Shown here: positions 1 to 8,460 of the stretch, piece after piece
Layout: every line of letters begins with the position of its first letter
Numbering within the stretch: the stretch's first letter is position 1
Assembly: GCF_003345295.1 (NCBI RefSeq)
Contig: NZ_CP031055.1
Location: 2,604,001-2,668,000 of the forward strand
Direction of reading: 5' to 3'
Length of the DNA stretch: 64,000 bases
From: Vibrio splendidus
GTDB lineage: Bacteria > Pseudomonadota > Gammaproteobacteria > Enterobacterales > Vibrionaceae
Notes under the pieces: generated by a model
What the model was told of the DNA's origin: nothing
Database searches by the model: none
The model's input: the letters and a program-made list of their open reading frames with translations, nothing else
Position numbers and translations under genes: made by a program

Positions 1-1
1 T

Positions 2-1489
2 GAGCCGCTAGTAGTATTTAACGAAATGCACGGTAACACTCCAGTGTTCCGTCTAGCTGAAAACTTCACAATGTCAGATGATCTGATGAGCGTAGTTTTC
101 GACATTCGTAAGGGTGTTAAATGGTCTGACGGAGAAACTTTCTCTGCTGATGATGTTGTTTTTTCTTTCAACCTTGTAAAAGAGAAACCAGAGCTTGACC
201 AATCTGGCATCAACTCTTGGGTAACTTCTGTAGAAAAACTGAACGACTACCAAGTTAAGTTCAGCCTAACAGAAGCTAACTCGAACGTACCTTACGAGAT
301 TGCTAAAGTACCAGTAGTACCTAAGCACATCTGGAAAGACGTGAAAGATCCATCAACGTTTACCAATGAGAACCCAGTAGGTTCTGGTCCGTTTACAGAA
401 ATCGATACGTTTACAGCTCAGCTATACATCCAGTGTGCTAACCCGAACTACTGGGATGCAGACAACCTAGATGTTGACTGTCTACGTGTTCCACAAATTG
501 CGAACAACGACCAGTTCCTAGGTAAAGTTGTAAACAGTGAAATGGACTGGACGTCTTCTTTCGTTCCAGATATCGATCGTACATACGCTGCAGCTAGCCC
601 TAAACACCACTACTGGTACCCGCCAGCAGGTACACAGGCATTCATCGTTAACTTCAAGCACCCAGATGCTGCGAAGCATGAAGCATTGAGCAACGTTGAA
701 TTCCGTCGTGCTTTCTCTATGGCTCTTGACCGTCAAACTATCATCGATATCGCATTCTACGGTGGCGGTACTGTGAACGATTTCGCATCGGGTCTTGGCT
801 ACGCATTTGAAGCTTGGTCTGATGAAAAAACTCACGACAAGTACAAGGGCTTCAACACTTACAACGCTGAAGGCGCGAAGAAGCTTCTTGCTGACGCTGG
901 CTTCAAAGATGTAAACAAAGATGGTTTTGTTGACACTCCATCAGGCAAGTCTTTCGAACTAATGATTCAATCGCCAAACGGCTGGACTGACTTCAACAAC
1001 ACAGTTCAACTAGCGGTAGAACAGCTAAACGAAATCGGTATTAAAGCGAAAGCTCGTACACCTGACTTCTCTGTTTACAACCAAGCAATGCTTGAAGGTA
1101 CATACGACGTAGCATACACAAACTACTTCCACGGTGCGGATCCATACACGTACTGGAACAGTGCTTACAACTCATCACTTCAATCTGGTGATGGTATGCC
1201 TCGTTTCGCGATGCACTTCTACCAAAACGACAAGCTAGATGGTCTTCTAAACAGCTTCTACAAAACAGCTGACAAGAACGAGCAGCTAGATATTGCACAC
1301 GGTATCCAGCAAATCATCGCTGCAGACCAAGTGACAATCCCAGTGATGTCTGGTGCTTACATGTACCAATACAACACGACTCGCTTCACTGGTTGGTGGA
1401 ACGAAGAAAATCCAAAAGGCCGTCCAAACATTTGGGCTGGTATTCCAGAGCGTCTACTTCATGTACTGGACCTAAAACCAGTTAAATAA
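2..1489 (+). CDS. Chitin-oligosaccharide/peptide-type ABC transporter substrate-binding protein (5' partial)
   Basis: The reading frame is open from base 2, so the start and signal peptide lie outside the window; 495 residues are visible. The protein has the family 5 (DppA/OppA-like) solute-binding fold, with segments such as KGVKWSDGETFSADDVVFS near the visible N-terminus and a tryptophan-rich C-terminus. The two permeases, two ATPases and chitin-degrading genes that follow match the Vibrio chitin cluster, in which this protein is the periplasmic (GlcNAc)n-binding protein. In Vibrio cholerae that protein also controls the sensor ChiS (known for the family member, inferred here). About 60 residues are probably missing. 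A role in peptide binding is the alternative from sequence family alone, but the context favours chitin oligosaccharides. Confidence 0.88.
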   Translation, partial: EPLVVFNEMHGNTPVFRLAENFTMSDDLMSVVFDIRKGVKWSDGETFSADDVVFSFNLVKEKPELDQSGINSWVTSVEKLNDYQVKFSLTEANSNVPYEIAKVPVVPKHIWKDVKDPSTFTNENPVGSGPFTEIDTFTAQLYIQCANPNYWDADNLDVDCLRVPQIANNDQFLGKVVNSEMDWTSSFVPDIDRTYAAASPKHHYWYPPAGTQAFIVNFKHPDAAKHEALSNVEFRRAFSMALDRQTIIDIAFYGGGTVNDFASGLGYAFEAWSDEKTHDKYKGFNTYNAEGAKKLLADAGFKDVNKDGFVDTPSGKSFELMIQSPNGWTDFNNTVQLAVEQLNEIGIKAKARTPDFSVYNQAMLEGTYDVAYTNYFHGADPYTYWNSAYNSSLQSGDGMPRFAMHFYQNDKLDGLLNSFYKTADKNEQLDIAHGIQQIIAADQVTIPVMSGAYMYQYNTTRFTGWWNEENPKGRPNIWAGIPERLLHVLDLKPVK

Positions 1490-1506
1490 GTAATCGTTCA
1501 ATCTTT

Positions 1507-1528
1507 GCGGCGTAACTTCTTACGCCGC
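1507..1528 (+). terminator. Hairpin after binding-protein gene
   Basis: Nine-base arms GCGGCGTAA and TTACGCCGC flank a 4-base loop, 17 bases after the binding-protein stop codon. It is followed by TTATAAAAA rather than a strong T-run. It probably acts as a partial terminator or as a 3' end that stabilises the binding-protein mRNA against the permease genes. Confidence 0.6.
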
Positions 1529-1532
1529 TTAT

Positions 1533-1586
1533 AAAAATCCCCACACTATCAATTGAAAGTATGGCGCTAGTCGTCAGGGGATTTTT
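1533..1586 (+). terminator. Second hairpin before permease genes
   Basis: Ten-base perfect arms AAAAATCCCC (1533-1542) and GGGGATTTTT (1577-1586) enclose a 34-base loop with its own weak dyad. The T-rich 3' arm can work as a rho-independent terminator on the + strand. With the hairpin at 1507 it makes a double barrier between the binding protein and the membrane components. Confidence 0.6.
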
Positions 1587-1658
1587 CGTTCCAAATTTCG
1601 CTAGGAGCGACCTGAATCCAGAAACAGGGAAACAATCTGGGTGAGTAAGGTGTGAGTT

Positions 1659-2645
1659 ATGGGTTATTTTTTAAGACGTTTGTCATTTTATTTTGTCGCG
1701 CTATTAGTTGCAGCGACGTTAAACTTTATTATTCCAAGAGCAATGCCTGGTGACCCAGTTACCATGATGTTTGCGAACGCTTCTGTTCAAGTTACTCCTG
1801 AGCGTATTGCGGCAATGAAAGAACTATTAGGCTTCGTTGATGGCGGCTTACTGGTTCAATACGGCGCATACATGAAGAACATTCTAAGCTGGGAGCTTGG
1901 TACATCAATTCAATTCTACCCACTTTCAGTAAATACACTGTTAGGTGGCGCATTCGGTTGGTCGCTATTCTTAGCAGGCACTGCCGTTATTCTTTCTTTC
2001 TCGATTGGCTCAATCCTAGGTATTTTTGCAGCGTGGAAACGTGGCAGTAAATACGATGCCTTTGTTACTCCAGGGATGCTTATTCTACAAGCCGTTCCTC
2101 AAGTTGTTATTGCCATGCTTGCGCTATTTACCTTCGCAATTGGTTTGAAGTGGTTCCCAACTGGCTACGCCTATACCGCTGGTACGATACCTGACTGGAC
2201 AAGTTGGGCATTCATCAAAGACGTTGCTTACCACGCTTTCTTACCTCTGGTATGTGCTTCGGTTGTTCAAATTGGCGGCTTCCTAGTAAACATGCGTAAC
2301 AACATGATCAACCTACTCGCAGAAGACTACATCACCATGGCGAAAGGCAAAGGCCTTAGCGAAAACCGAGTGGTATTCAATTACGCAGCTCGTAACGCGA
2401 TGCTGCCAAGTGTGACGGCGCTTTCGATGTCTCTAGGTATGGCAATCGGCGGTCAGTTAATTATCGAAATCATCTTTAACTACCCAGGTCTTGGTAGCGT
2501 ACTTTTCAACGCAATTAACGCTCGTGACTACCAAGTATTGCAAGGCCAACTGCTTATCATGACGCTATTCATGCTGTTCTTTAACCTAGTTGCAGACATG
2601 CTTTACGTTGTTCTTGACCCTCGTCTTCGTAAGGGTGGTAAATAA
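1659..2645 (+). CDS. ABC transporter permease, DppB-like (chitin oligosaccharide)
   Basis: A 328-residue inner-membrane permease of the DppB/OppB family. It starts MGYFLRRLSFYF, has an early membrane segment, the PGDP motif typical of DppB N-termini and about six membrane segments. The cytoplasmic EAA loop that contacts the ATPase is visible as DYITMAKGKGLSENRVVFNY. It should form the translocation pore with the next gene and move (GlcNAc)n into the cytoplasm. Only two bases separate it from that gene, so translation is probably coupled. It is separated from the binding protein by two hairpins. The substrate is assigned from cluster context and not from the permease sequence. Confidence 0.88.
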   Translation: MGYFLRRLSFYFVALLVAATLNFIIPRAMPGDPVTMMFANASVQVTPERIAAMKELLGFVDGGLLVQYGAYMKNILSWELGTSIQFYPLSVNTLLGGAFGWSLFLAGTAVILSFSIGSILGIFAAWKRGSKYDAFVTPGMLILQAVPQVVIAMLALFTFAIGLKWFPTGYAYTAGTIPDWTSWAFIKDVAYHAFLPLVCASVVQIGGFLVNMRNNMINLLAEDYITMAKGKGLSENRVVFNYAARNAMLPSVTALSMSLGMAIGGQLIIEIIFNYPGLGSVLFNAINARDYQVLQGQLLIMTLFMLFFNLVADMLYVVLDPRLRKGGK

Positions 2646-2647
2646 TC

Positions 2648-3673
2648 ATGAAAGACATTCTAAAACTCATTTGGCGCAATCCGATGGCCCTAACCGGTGT
2701 CATTATCCTAAGTATTTTTATTCTTGGTGCTATTGCGGCTCCATTGATCACCAAACATGTACCAGACAAGCGTACAGGTAACCCACACGAGTACCCTGGC
2801 TTCGTCGTAAAGTCTGCACAAACGAACCCTGACGGCTGGGTTGCTCAAAACCTAGCAGACGACCGTCGCACACTTATCATGTCTAAGAAGGCAGACCACG
2901 TACTAGGGACAACTCGTATGGGGCGTGACGTTTGGTCACAAGTGGTATACGGCGCACGTGTATCTCTGGCTGTAGGTTTTGGTGCGGGCCTTACCGTATG
3001 TTTACTAGCAACGGTTATCGGTGTTTCCGCGGGCTACTTTGGCGGCCGTGTCGATGACATTTTGACAGCCGCAATGAACATCATGCTGGTTATTCCTCAA
3101 TACCCATTACTGTTCGTAGTTGCAGCCTTTATCGGTGAGGCTGGGCCACTCACCATAACCTTAGTTATCGGCTTTATGTCCTGGGCTTGGGGCGCGCGTG
3201 TTGTTCGTTCCCAAACGTTAGCACTGCGTGAAAAAGAGTTTGTAAAAGCCGCTGAAGTTTTGGGTGAATCTTCATTCCGTATCATCTTCGTAGAGATTCT
3301 TCCAAACCTTATCTCTATCGTTGGCGCGAGCTTCATCGGTTCGGTGATGTACGCAATCATGATGGAAGCTACGATTTCGTTCCTAGGTCTTGGTGACCCG
3401 AACACAATCAGCTGGGGCATCATGCTTTACAACGTTCAAACCTCTTCATCAATGCTGATTGGCGCTTGGTGGGAACTGTTGGCTCCTTGTATCGCATTGA
3501 CACTACTTGTAACTGGCCTCGCTCTACTTAACTTCGCGGTCGATGAAATTGCCAACCCGCAACTGCGTTCTCACAAAGGCATGAAGCGTTGGAAAAAACT
3601 AGCGGCTCAAGATAAAGAAGAACGTGAACCAGAACTACCACCACAAAATGCACTTTGGAGCGGAGATAAATAA
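2648..3673 (+). CDS. ABC transporter permease, DppC-like (chitin oligosaccharide)
   Basis: A 341-residue DppC/OppC-family permease that pairs with the preceding DppB-like protein. The N-terminus MKDILKLIWRNPMALTGVIIL is the usual cytoplasmic OppC_N segment followed by a membrane helix. A periplasmic stretch follows (about residues 40-95), ending in the VLGTTRMGRDVWSQVVYGAR motif. The EAA loop is KEFVKAAEVLGESSFRIIF. The C-terminus is a charged cytoplasmic tail (KRWKKLAAQDKEEREPELPP) longer than in most DppC proteins. It lies 2 bases after the upstream permease and 2 bases before the ATPase gene, so the three are one translation unit. Confidence 0.88.
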   Translation: MKDILKLIWRNPMALTGVIILSIFILGAIAAPLITKHVPDKRTGNPHEYPGFVVKSAQTNPDGWVAQNLADDRRTLIMSKKADHVLGTTRMGRDVWSQVVYGARVSLAVGFGAGLTVCLLATVIGVSAGYFGGRVDDILTAAMNIMLVIPQYPLLFVVAAFIGEAGPLTITLVIGFMSWAWGARVVRSQTLALREKEFVKAAEVLGESSFRIIFVEILPNLISIVGASFIGSVMYAIMMEATISFLGLGDPNTISWGIMLYNVQTSSSMLIGAWWELLAPCIALTLLVTGLALLNFAVDEIANPQLRSHKGMKRWKKLAAQDKEEREPELPPQNALWSGDK

Positions 3674-3675
3674 TC

Positions 3676-4659
3676 ATGTCTGAACCACTAATTTCAATCC
3701 GTAACTTATGCGTGGATTACATCACAGAGTCTGGCGATGTTCGCGCGTGTAATAACGTAAGTTTTGACATCGCTCCGGGTGAAGTCTTCGGCTTAGCTGG
3801 TGAATCTGGCTGTGGTAAATCAACCGTTGCTTTCTCTCTTATGCGTCTTCATAAGCCGCCCGCTTACATCAGTGGTGGTGAAGTCATCTTCAATGGTGAG
3901 AACATCCTTGAATACAGTGACGAACGTATGCAAGCGTTCCGATGGAGCGAGATGTCGATGGTATTCCAGAGTGCAATGAACGCACTCAATCCTGTACTTC
4001 CAATGGAAGAACAGTTCTGTGATGTGATTATGCATCACACCAACATGACTCGTGAACAAGCTAAGCAACGTGCTGAAGGTCTACTTGAAATTGTCGATAT
4101 TCACCCGAGCCGATTGAGTGACTACCCTCACCAATTCTCTGGCGGCATGCGTCAACGCTTAGTTATTGCTATCGCTTTAGCATTGAATCCAAAGCTGATC
4201 ATTATGGATGAGCCAACGACCGCGCTTGATGTGGTTGTTCAACGCGAAATTCTACAAAAGATCTATGCACTAAAAGAAGAGTTTGGTTTCTCAATTCTGT
4301 TCATCACCCATGACTTGTCATTGATGGTCGAGTTCTCTGACCGTATCGGCATCATGTACTCAGGTGAGCTTATCGAGGTCGCGAACTCTCAAGATATTCT
4401 AGAAAACCCTTACCACCCTTACACCAAAGGGTTGGGTAGTTCTTTCCCTCCACTAACAGGGCCAAAGACAAAACTAGCGGGTATTCCGGGCAACCCTCTG
4501 AACCTCTTAGAGATTCCTGAAGGGTGTCGTTTCCAAGCTCGATGTGACCGTGTACATGAAGCTTGTACTAAGGTGCCAACCAAGCTGCGCTCTATCGACC
4601 CGGGACACTTGTCTAACTGCCACCTGTACGGTGACCCAATAGTACAAAGAAAGCTATAG
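3676..4659 (+). CDS. ABC transporter ATP-binding protein, DppD-like
   Basis: A 327-residue ATPase of the oligopeptide transporter class. Walker A is GESGCGKST (near residue 39), the signature is FSGGMRQR, and Walker B is LIIMDEPTTALD. The C-terminal oligopeptide extension carries spaced cysteines (CRFQARCDRVHEAC). These Cys motifs occur in DppD/OppD proteins and can bind a [4Fe-4S] cluster in some of them. It supplies one of the two different nucleotide-binding subunits of the chitin-oligosaccharide importer. A hairpin at 4664-4680 separates it from the second ATPase gene. Confidence 0.88.
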   Translation: MSEPLISIRNLCVDYITESGDVRACNNVSFDIAPGEVFGLAGESGCGKSTVAFSLMRLHKPPAYISGGEVIFNGENILEYSDERMQAFRWSEMSMVFQSAMNALNPVLPMEEQFCDVIMHHTNMTREQAKQRAEGLLEIVDIHPSRLSDYPHQFSGGMRQRLVIAIALALNPKLIIMDEPTTALDVVVQREILQKIYALKEEFGFSILFITHDLSLMVEFSDRIGIMYSGELIEVANSQDILENPYHPYTKGLGSSFPPLTGPKTKLAGIPGNPLNLLEIPEGCRFQARCDRVHEACTKVPTKLRSIDPGHLSNCHLYGDPIVQRKL

Positions 4660-4663
4660 CTTG

Positions 4664-4680
4664 CACGCTGAATCAGCGTG
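4664..4680 (+). repeat. Intercistronic hairpin between the two ATPase genes
   Basis: CACGCTG and CAGCGTG pair perfectly around an AAT loop, starting 4 bases after the upstream stop codon. There is no T-run, so an RNA-processing or mRNA-stability role is more likely than termination. Confidence 0.5.
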
Positions 4681-4746
4681 GATAACGAATAAGGCGGCTC
4701 GACCGTCGAAAAGCAAGCAAAGCGAACAAGGATTCTGGAGACAATT

Positions 4747-5742
4747 ATGAGCAAAGATTTCGGTCAATTATTGGTAGAAGGCAAGAATGTCGTAAAAGAC
4801 TTCCCAATAAGCAGTACCACCATTCAAACCCCAATGATGCGTGCGATTAACGACGTGTCATTCAAGATGTACAAAAGCCGTGGCCTAGCGGTAGTTGGTG
4901 AGTCTGGTTCAGGCAAATCAACAACAGCAAAAATGATCGCAAAAATGTACGCGCCTTCGGGCGGTACGATCGAATACAAAGGTCGCGATATCCAAGAGAT
5001 CTCAAGCAGAAAAGATCTCATGCACTACCGTGAAGGTGTGCAGATGGTATGGCAAGACCCGTTTGGTTCACTGAACCCAACACACAATATCTTCCACCAC
5101 ATCGCTCGCCCTTTGTTGATCCACAAAAAAGTATCTCCGGGCAACAAGAAAGAGTTACAGGAACGTGTATACGATCTTCTAGAGCAAGTGGGGTTAGTAC
5201 CACCGCAAGCGACGGCAGAAAAGTACCCTCACCAACTCTCAGGTGGCCAGCGTCAACGTGTCAACCTTGCACGTAACATCGCGGTAGGTGCGGAAGTGGT
5301 TCTCGCCGATGAGCCAACCTCAATGCTTGATGTATCGATTCGAGCAGGTGTCTTGAACCTAATGGAAGAGATGAAATTTGAGAAGCAAATGTCTCTACTT
5401 TACATCACTCACGACATCGCAACGGCTCGTTACATCGCTGAAGATCTTTCCGTAATGTACGTTGGACACATGGTGGAATGGGGCGATACCGATGACGTTA
5501 TTGCTAACCCTCAACACCCTTACACTCAGCTATTGGTTTCGGCAGTTCCAGATCCTAAGAAATCGATCCACGACCAACTAGCAGGTAACAAAGGGGAGAT
5601 CCCACTTTGGACACCAGTATCAGCAGGTTGCCCATTTGCAGGCCGTTGTACTCACGCGATGGACAAGTGTAAAGAACAGCTGCCTGGGGTTACACAGTTA
5701 GCTGATAACCACTTTGTACGTTGTTACCTACACGAAAGCTAA
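4747..5742 (+). CDS. ABC transporter ATP-binding protein, DppF-like
   Basis: A 331-residue second ATPase of the importer. Walker A is GESGSGKSTTAK, the signature is LSGGQRQRVNLAR and Walker B is VVLADEPTSMLDVS. The C-terminal oligopeptide/dipeptide extension contains CPFAGRCTHAMDKC, the same Cys pattern as in its partner. A ribosome-binding sequence (GGAG) precedes the ATG. DppD and DppF subunits normally act as a heterodimer on the DppBC pore. A hairpin follows the gene at 5755-5778 before the intracellular hydrolase genes begin. Confidence 0.88.
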   Translation: MSKDFGQLLVEGKNVVKDFPISSTTIQTPMMRAINDVSFKMYKSRGLAVVGESGSGKSTTAKMIAKMYAPSGGTIEYKGRDIQEISSRKDLMHYREGVQMVWQDPFGSLNPTHNIFHHIARPLLIHKKVSPGNKKELQERVYDLLEQVGLVPPQATAEKYPHQLSGGQRQRVNLARNIAVGAEVVLADEPTSMLDVSIRAGVLNLMEEMKFEKQMSLLYITHDIATARYIAEDLSVMYVGHMVEWGDTDDVIANPQHPYTQLLVSAVPDPKKSIHDQLAGNKGEIPLWTPVSAGCPFAGRCTHAMDKCKEQLPGVTQLADNHFVRCYLHES

Positions 5743-5754
5743 GCAATAAAACCA

Positions 5755-5778
5755 AGTTAGGGTCTGCGGGCCCTAACT
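5755..5778 (+). repeat. Hairpin between transporter and catabolic genes
   Basis: AGTTAGGG pairs with CCCTAACT around a short GC-containing loop. No U-tract follows (ATTTATG), so it is a weak terminator or a processing site that divides the operon. Confidence 0.5.
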
Positions 5779-5839
5779 ATTTATGTCCAAAAAATTCAAG
5801 TACCTAGCCAATAGAAACTAGGACTGTCGGAGAATATTG

Positions 5840-7561
5840 ATGCTGTTATTGACCAACCATATTGGCTATGAATCCACAGGCCCAAAGCAAGCTATCTTAC
5901 AAACAAAGAAAGCTCGTCTATCGAGCACTACGGCTTTACTCGTCTGTGCAGACAATCATATGACTGTCGGAAATTTTGATGTGGCTAAACAAGGCTACGT
6001 AGCCAATTGGCATCAAGGGCAATTCTTCACCATCGATTTCAGTTCATTCGCTGAACCTGGTCGCTACTACGTGCGCTTTGACAATCTGCGTTCAGAAGTC
6101 TTCGAGATTGGTAGCAACCTATTAATGAACCACACGTTTTCTGATGTGCTTCATTACTTTAAGTCTCAACGTTGCGGCGGTACTTTCGACAAGAAAGATC
6201 AACAGGCACAAATTCTGGGCACTGACAGATACGTCAATGTCCATGGCGGTTGGTACGACGCATCGGGTGACGTAAGCAAGTACTTTAGCCACCTATCTTA
6301 TGGCAATTACCTCAACCCACAACAAATTCCAATGGTCGTTTGGAACATGCTAAAAAGCGTACGCTTGACTAGCCATAACCCAGACTTCCCAAAATTCTCC
6401 ATGACTCGTCTAACGGAAGAGGCTCTGTTCGGTACCGACTTTTTAGTGCGTATGCAAGACGCAGACGGATACTTCTATATGACGGTATTCGACAAATGGA
6501 GCAAAGATATCAATCAGCGCGACATATGCGGTTATGCCACTCAAGAGGGTCATAAATCAACGGACTTACAGGCGGGCTTCCGACAAGGTGCAGGCGTTGC
6601 TATTGCAGCACTGGCTGCTGCATCTGAGCTTGAAACCTCTGGTAGTTACTCTAGCCAAACCTATCTTGATACAGCTGTGAAAGGCTATTGGCATCTTAAA
6701 GAACACAACCTTCAATACCTAAACGATGGCGAAGAGAACATCATCGATGAGTATTGTGCCCTACTCGCTGCCAATGAGTTGTACCGAGTGACACAAGATT
6801 CTCAATATCTATCAGAAGCAAGAACTTGGGCGACTCGTTTAATCTCTCGCCAACAGTCAGATAATTCATTTGAACACTTCTGGTCTGCAAATTCTGATGG
6901 CTCTCGCCCATACTTTCATGCAGCAGAAGCTGGCCTTCCTGTGATTGCGCTATGCGAATACATCGCCAACGAAACCAATGCTGAATTAAAAGAACAGGCT
7001 CGTACAGCTGTTGAGCAAGCTTGCCAGTTCGAAATCAACATTACCGACAAAGTCATCAACCCATTTGGCTACCCAAGACAATACGTTAAGTCTGTCGATG
7101 GTGATAAGCGTGATGCCTTCTTCGTCGCTCAACAGAACGAAACTGGTTACTGGTGGCAAGGTGAAAATGCTCGCCTTGGTTCACTCGCCACCATGGCGTA
7201 CTTAGTTCAACCACACATTAAGGATGTAGACCTTCAGAAGCGCCTAATTCAACTTTCGCAAAACAGCCTTGATTGGATTTTAGGTCTCAACCCATACCAT
7301 ATGTGTATGCTCGATGGTCACGGCCATAACAACCCAGATTACCTACCACAGCTTGGTTTCTTCAATGCAAAAGGTGGTGTCTGCAACGGCATCACGGCTG
7401 GTTTCGAAGACGAGCAAGACATCGCATTCAACCCACCAGCACAGAAAGACGACATGCTTCAAAACTGGCGCTGGGGTGAACAATGGATCCCTCACGGCGC
7501 TTGGTTCCTATTGGCAACGGCTTCGCAATTCAACTTCCTAGCACAAAGTAAGGAGCAATAA
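5840..7561 (+). CDS. Family GH9 glycoside hydrolase, intracellular (probable chitooligosaccharide glucosaminidase)
   Basis: A 573-residue GH9-family protein. An Ig-like N-terminal domain (about residues 1-95, starting LLLTNHIGYE) precedes the (alpha/alpha)6 catalytic domain. The GH9 acidic motif appears as GGWYDASGDVSKY, with one residue more than the usual DAGD. A late conserved region contains GLNPYHMCMLDGHGHNNPDY, and an acidic segment near the C-terminus may provide the general acid. No signal peptide is visible, so it should act in the cytoplasm on imported oligosaccharides. Vibrio relatives in this cluster were first called endoglucanase-like and later linked to exo-glucosaminidase activity (family knowledge; the exact substrate is inferred). 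ATG 5840 is preferred over TTG 5837 because of the upstream CGGAGA. Confidence 0.82.
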   Translation: MLLLTNHIGYESTGPKQAILQTKKARLSSTTALLVCADNHMTVGNFDVAKQGYVANWHQGQFFTIDFSSFAEPGRYYVRFDNLRSEVFEIGSNLLMNHTFSDVLHYFKSQRCGGTFDKKDQQAQILGTDRYVNVHGGWYDASGDVSKYFSHLSYGNYLNPQQIPMVVWNMLKSVRLTSHNPDFPKFSMTRLTEEALFGTDFLVRMQDADGYFYMTVFDKWSKDINQRDICGYATQEGHKSTDLQAGFRQGAGVAIAALAAASELETSGSYSSQTYLDTAVKGYWHLKEHNLQYLNDGEENIIDEYCALLAANELYRVTQDSQYLSEARTWATRLISRQQSDNSFEHFWSANSDGSRPYFHAAEAGLPVIALCEYIANETNAELKEQARTAVEQACQFEINITDKVINPFGYPRQYVKSVDGDKRDAFFVAQQNETGYWWQGENARLGSLATMAYLVQPHIKDVDLQKRLIQLSQNSLDWILGLNPYHMCMLDGHGHNNPDYLPQLGFFNAKGGVCNGITAGFEDEQDIAFNPPAQKDDMLQNWRWGEQWIPHGAWFLLATASQFNFLAQSKEQ

Positions 7562-7563
7562 TC

Positions 7564-8448
7564 ATGACTCTTTACTACGTAGGTATTGATGGAGGCGGTA
7601 CATCTTGTCGAGCTCGAATTCGAGATGCCCAGGGCAAACTGATTGGTGAAGCGAAAAGTGGCAGTGCCAACATCCTATTGGGCGTGGATGTTGCGATGAA
7701 CTCTATTGTTGATGCCATCACAAAAGCGGCACAACAAGGGCAACTCAACTCAGACCATTTTTCAAATATGCATGTTGGCCTAGCACTGGCTGGCGCTGAG
7801 CAAAAATCAGCATGGTTCGACTTCATGGCTCAACCACAGCCTTTCGCAAGCGTGGCGCTAAATACCGACGCTTATGGAGCTTGTATTGGTGCTCACAACG
7901 GCCAAAACGGCGCAATCATGATTGGTGGTACGGGTTCTTGTGGAATCTACCTAAAAGACGGTGAGCAACATGTGGTTGGCGGTCGTGAATTCCCGATTTC
8001 AGATCAAGGCGGCGGCGCAGTGATGGGCTTACGTTTGATTCAACAAGTCTTGCTTGCAGAAGACGGTATTCGCAGTAAAACCCCACTGACTCTACATGTC
8101 ATGAATCACTTTAATAATGATGTGGATGCCATTGTGGAGTGGTCGAAAGGCGCGATTCCAAAGGATTACGGTCAATTCTCGCCAGTGATTTTTCAACTCG
8201 CTAACGAAGGCGATGAACTGGCTATCGAGATGCTCAAGCAAACCGCGGCTGATATCGAAATGTTTGTCTTGGCACTTCATCGAAAAGGCGCTGACAAGGT
8301 GTGCTTAATGGGAAGTATCGCTGAGCGTATTCTCAACTGGCTATCACCACCAGTACAACAATGGATAGTTAAACCTCAATTCGACGCTATTGAAGGCGCA
8401 TTGATGTTTGCCGGGAAACCACAACACAACTTGTATCAACAGGCTTAG
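7564..8448 (+). CDS. gspK: BadF/BadG-family ATPase, probable glucosamine/N-acetylglucosamine kinase
   Basis: A 294-residue sugar kinase of the ASKHA/BadF-BadG superfamily. The phosphate-binding loop is YVGIDGGGTSCRARI at the N-terminus, and a second glycine-rich motif is GAIMIGGTGSCGIY. It should phosphorylate glucosamine or GlcNAc released inside the cell, giving the 6-phosphate that enters amino-sugar catabolism. It starts 2 bases after the GH9 gene stop with a GGAG ribosome-binding site, and the GH20 gene follows 12 bases later. The orthologue in this position in V. cholerae was described as the glucosamine-specific kinase GspK. Specificity for GlcN rather than GlcNAc cannot be read from the sequence. 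Confidence 0.78.
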   Translation: MTLYYVGIDGGGTSCRARIRDAQGKLIGEAKSGSANILLGVDVAMNSIVDAITKAAQQGQLNSDHFSNMHVGLALAGAEQKSAWFDFMAQPQPFASVALNTDAYGACIGAHNGQNGAIMIGGTGSCGIYLKDGEQHVVGGREFPISDQGGGAVMGLRLIQQVLLAEDGIRSKTPLTLHVMNHFNNDVDAIVEWSKGAIPKDYGQFSPVIFQLANEGDELAIEMLKQTAADIEMFVLALHRKGADKVCLMGSIAERILNWLSPPVQQWIVKPQFDAIEGALMFAGKPQHNLYQQA

Positions 8449-8460
8449 CAGGGAAGTTAT

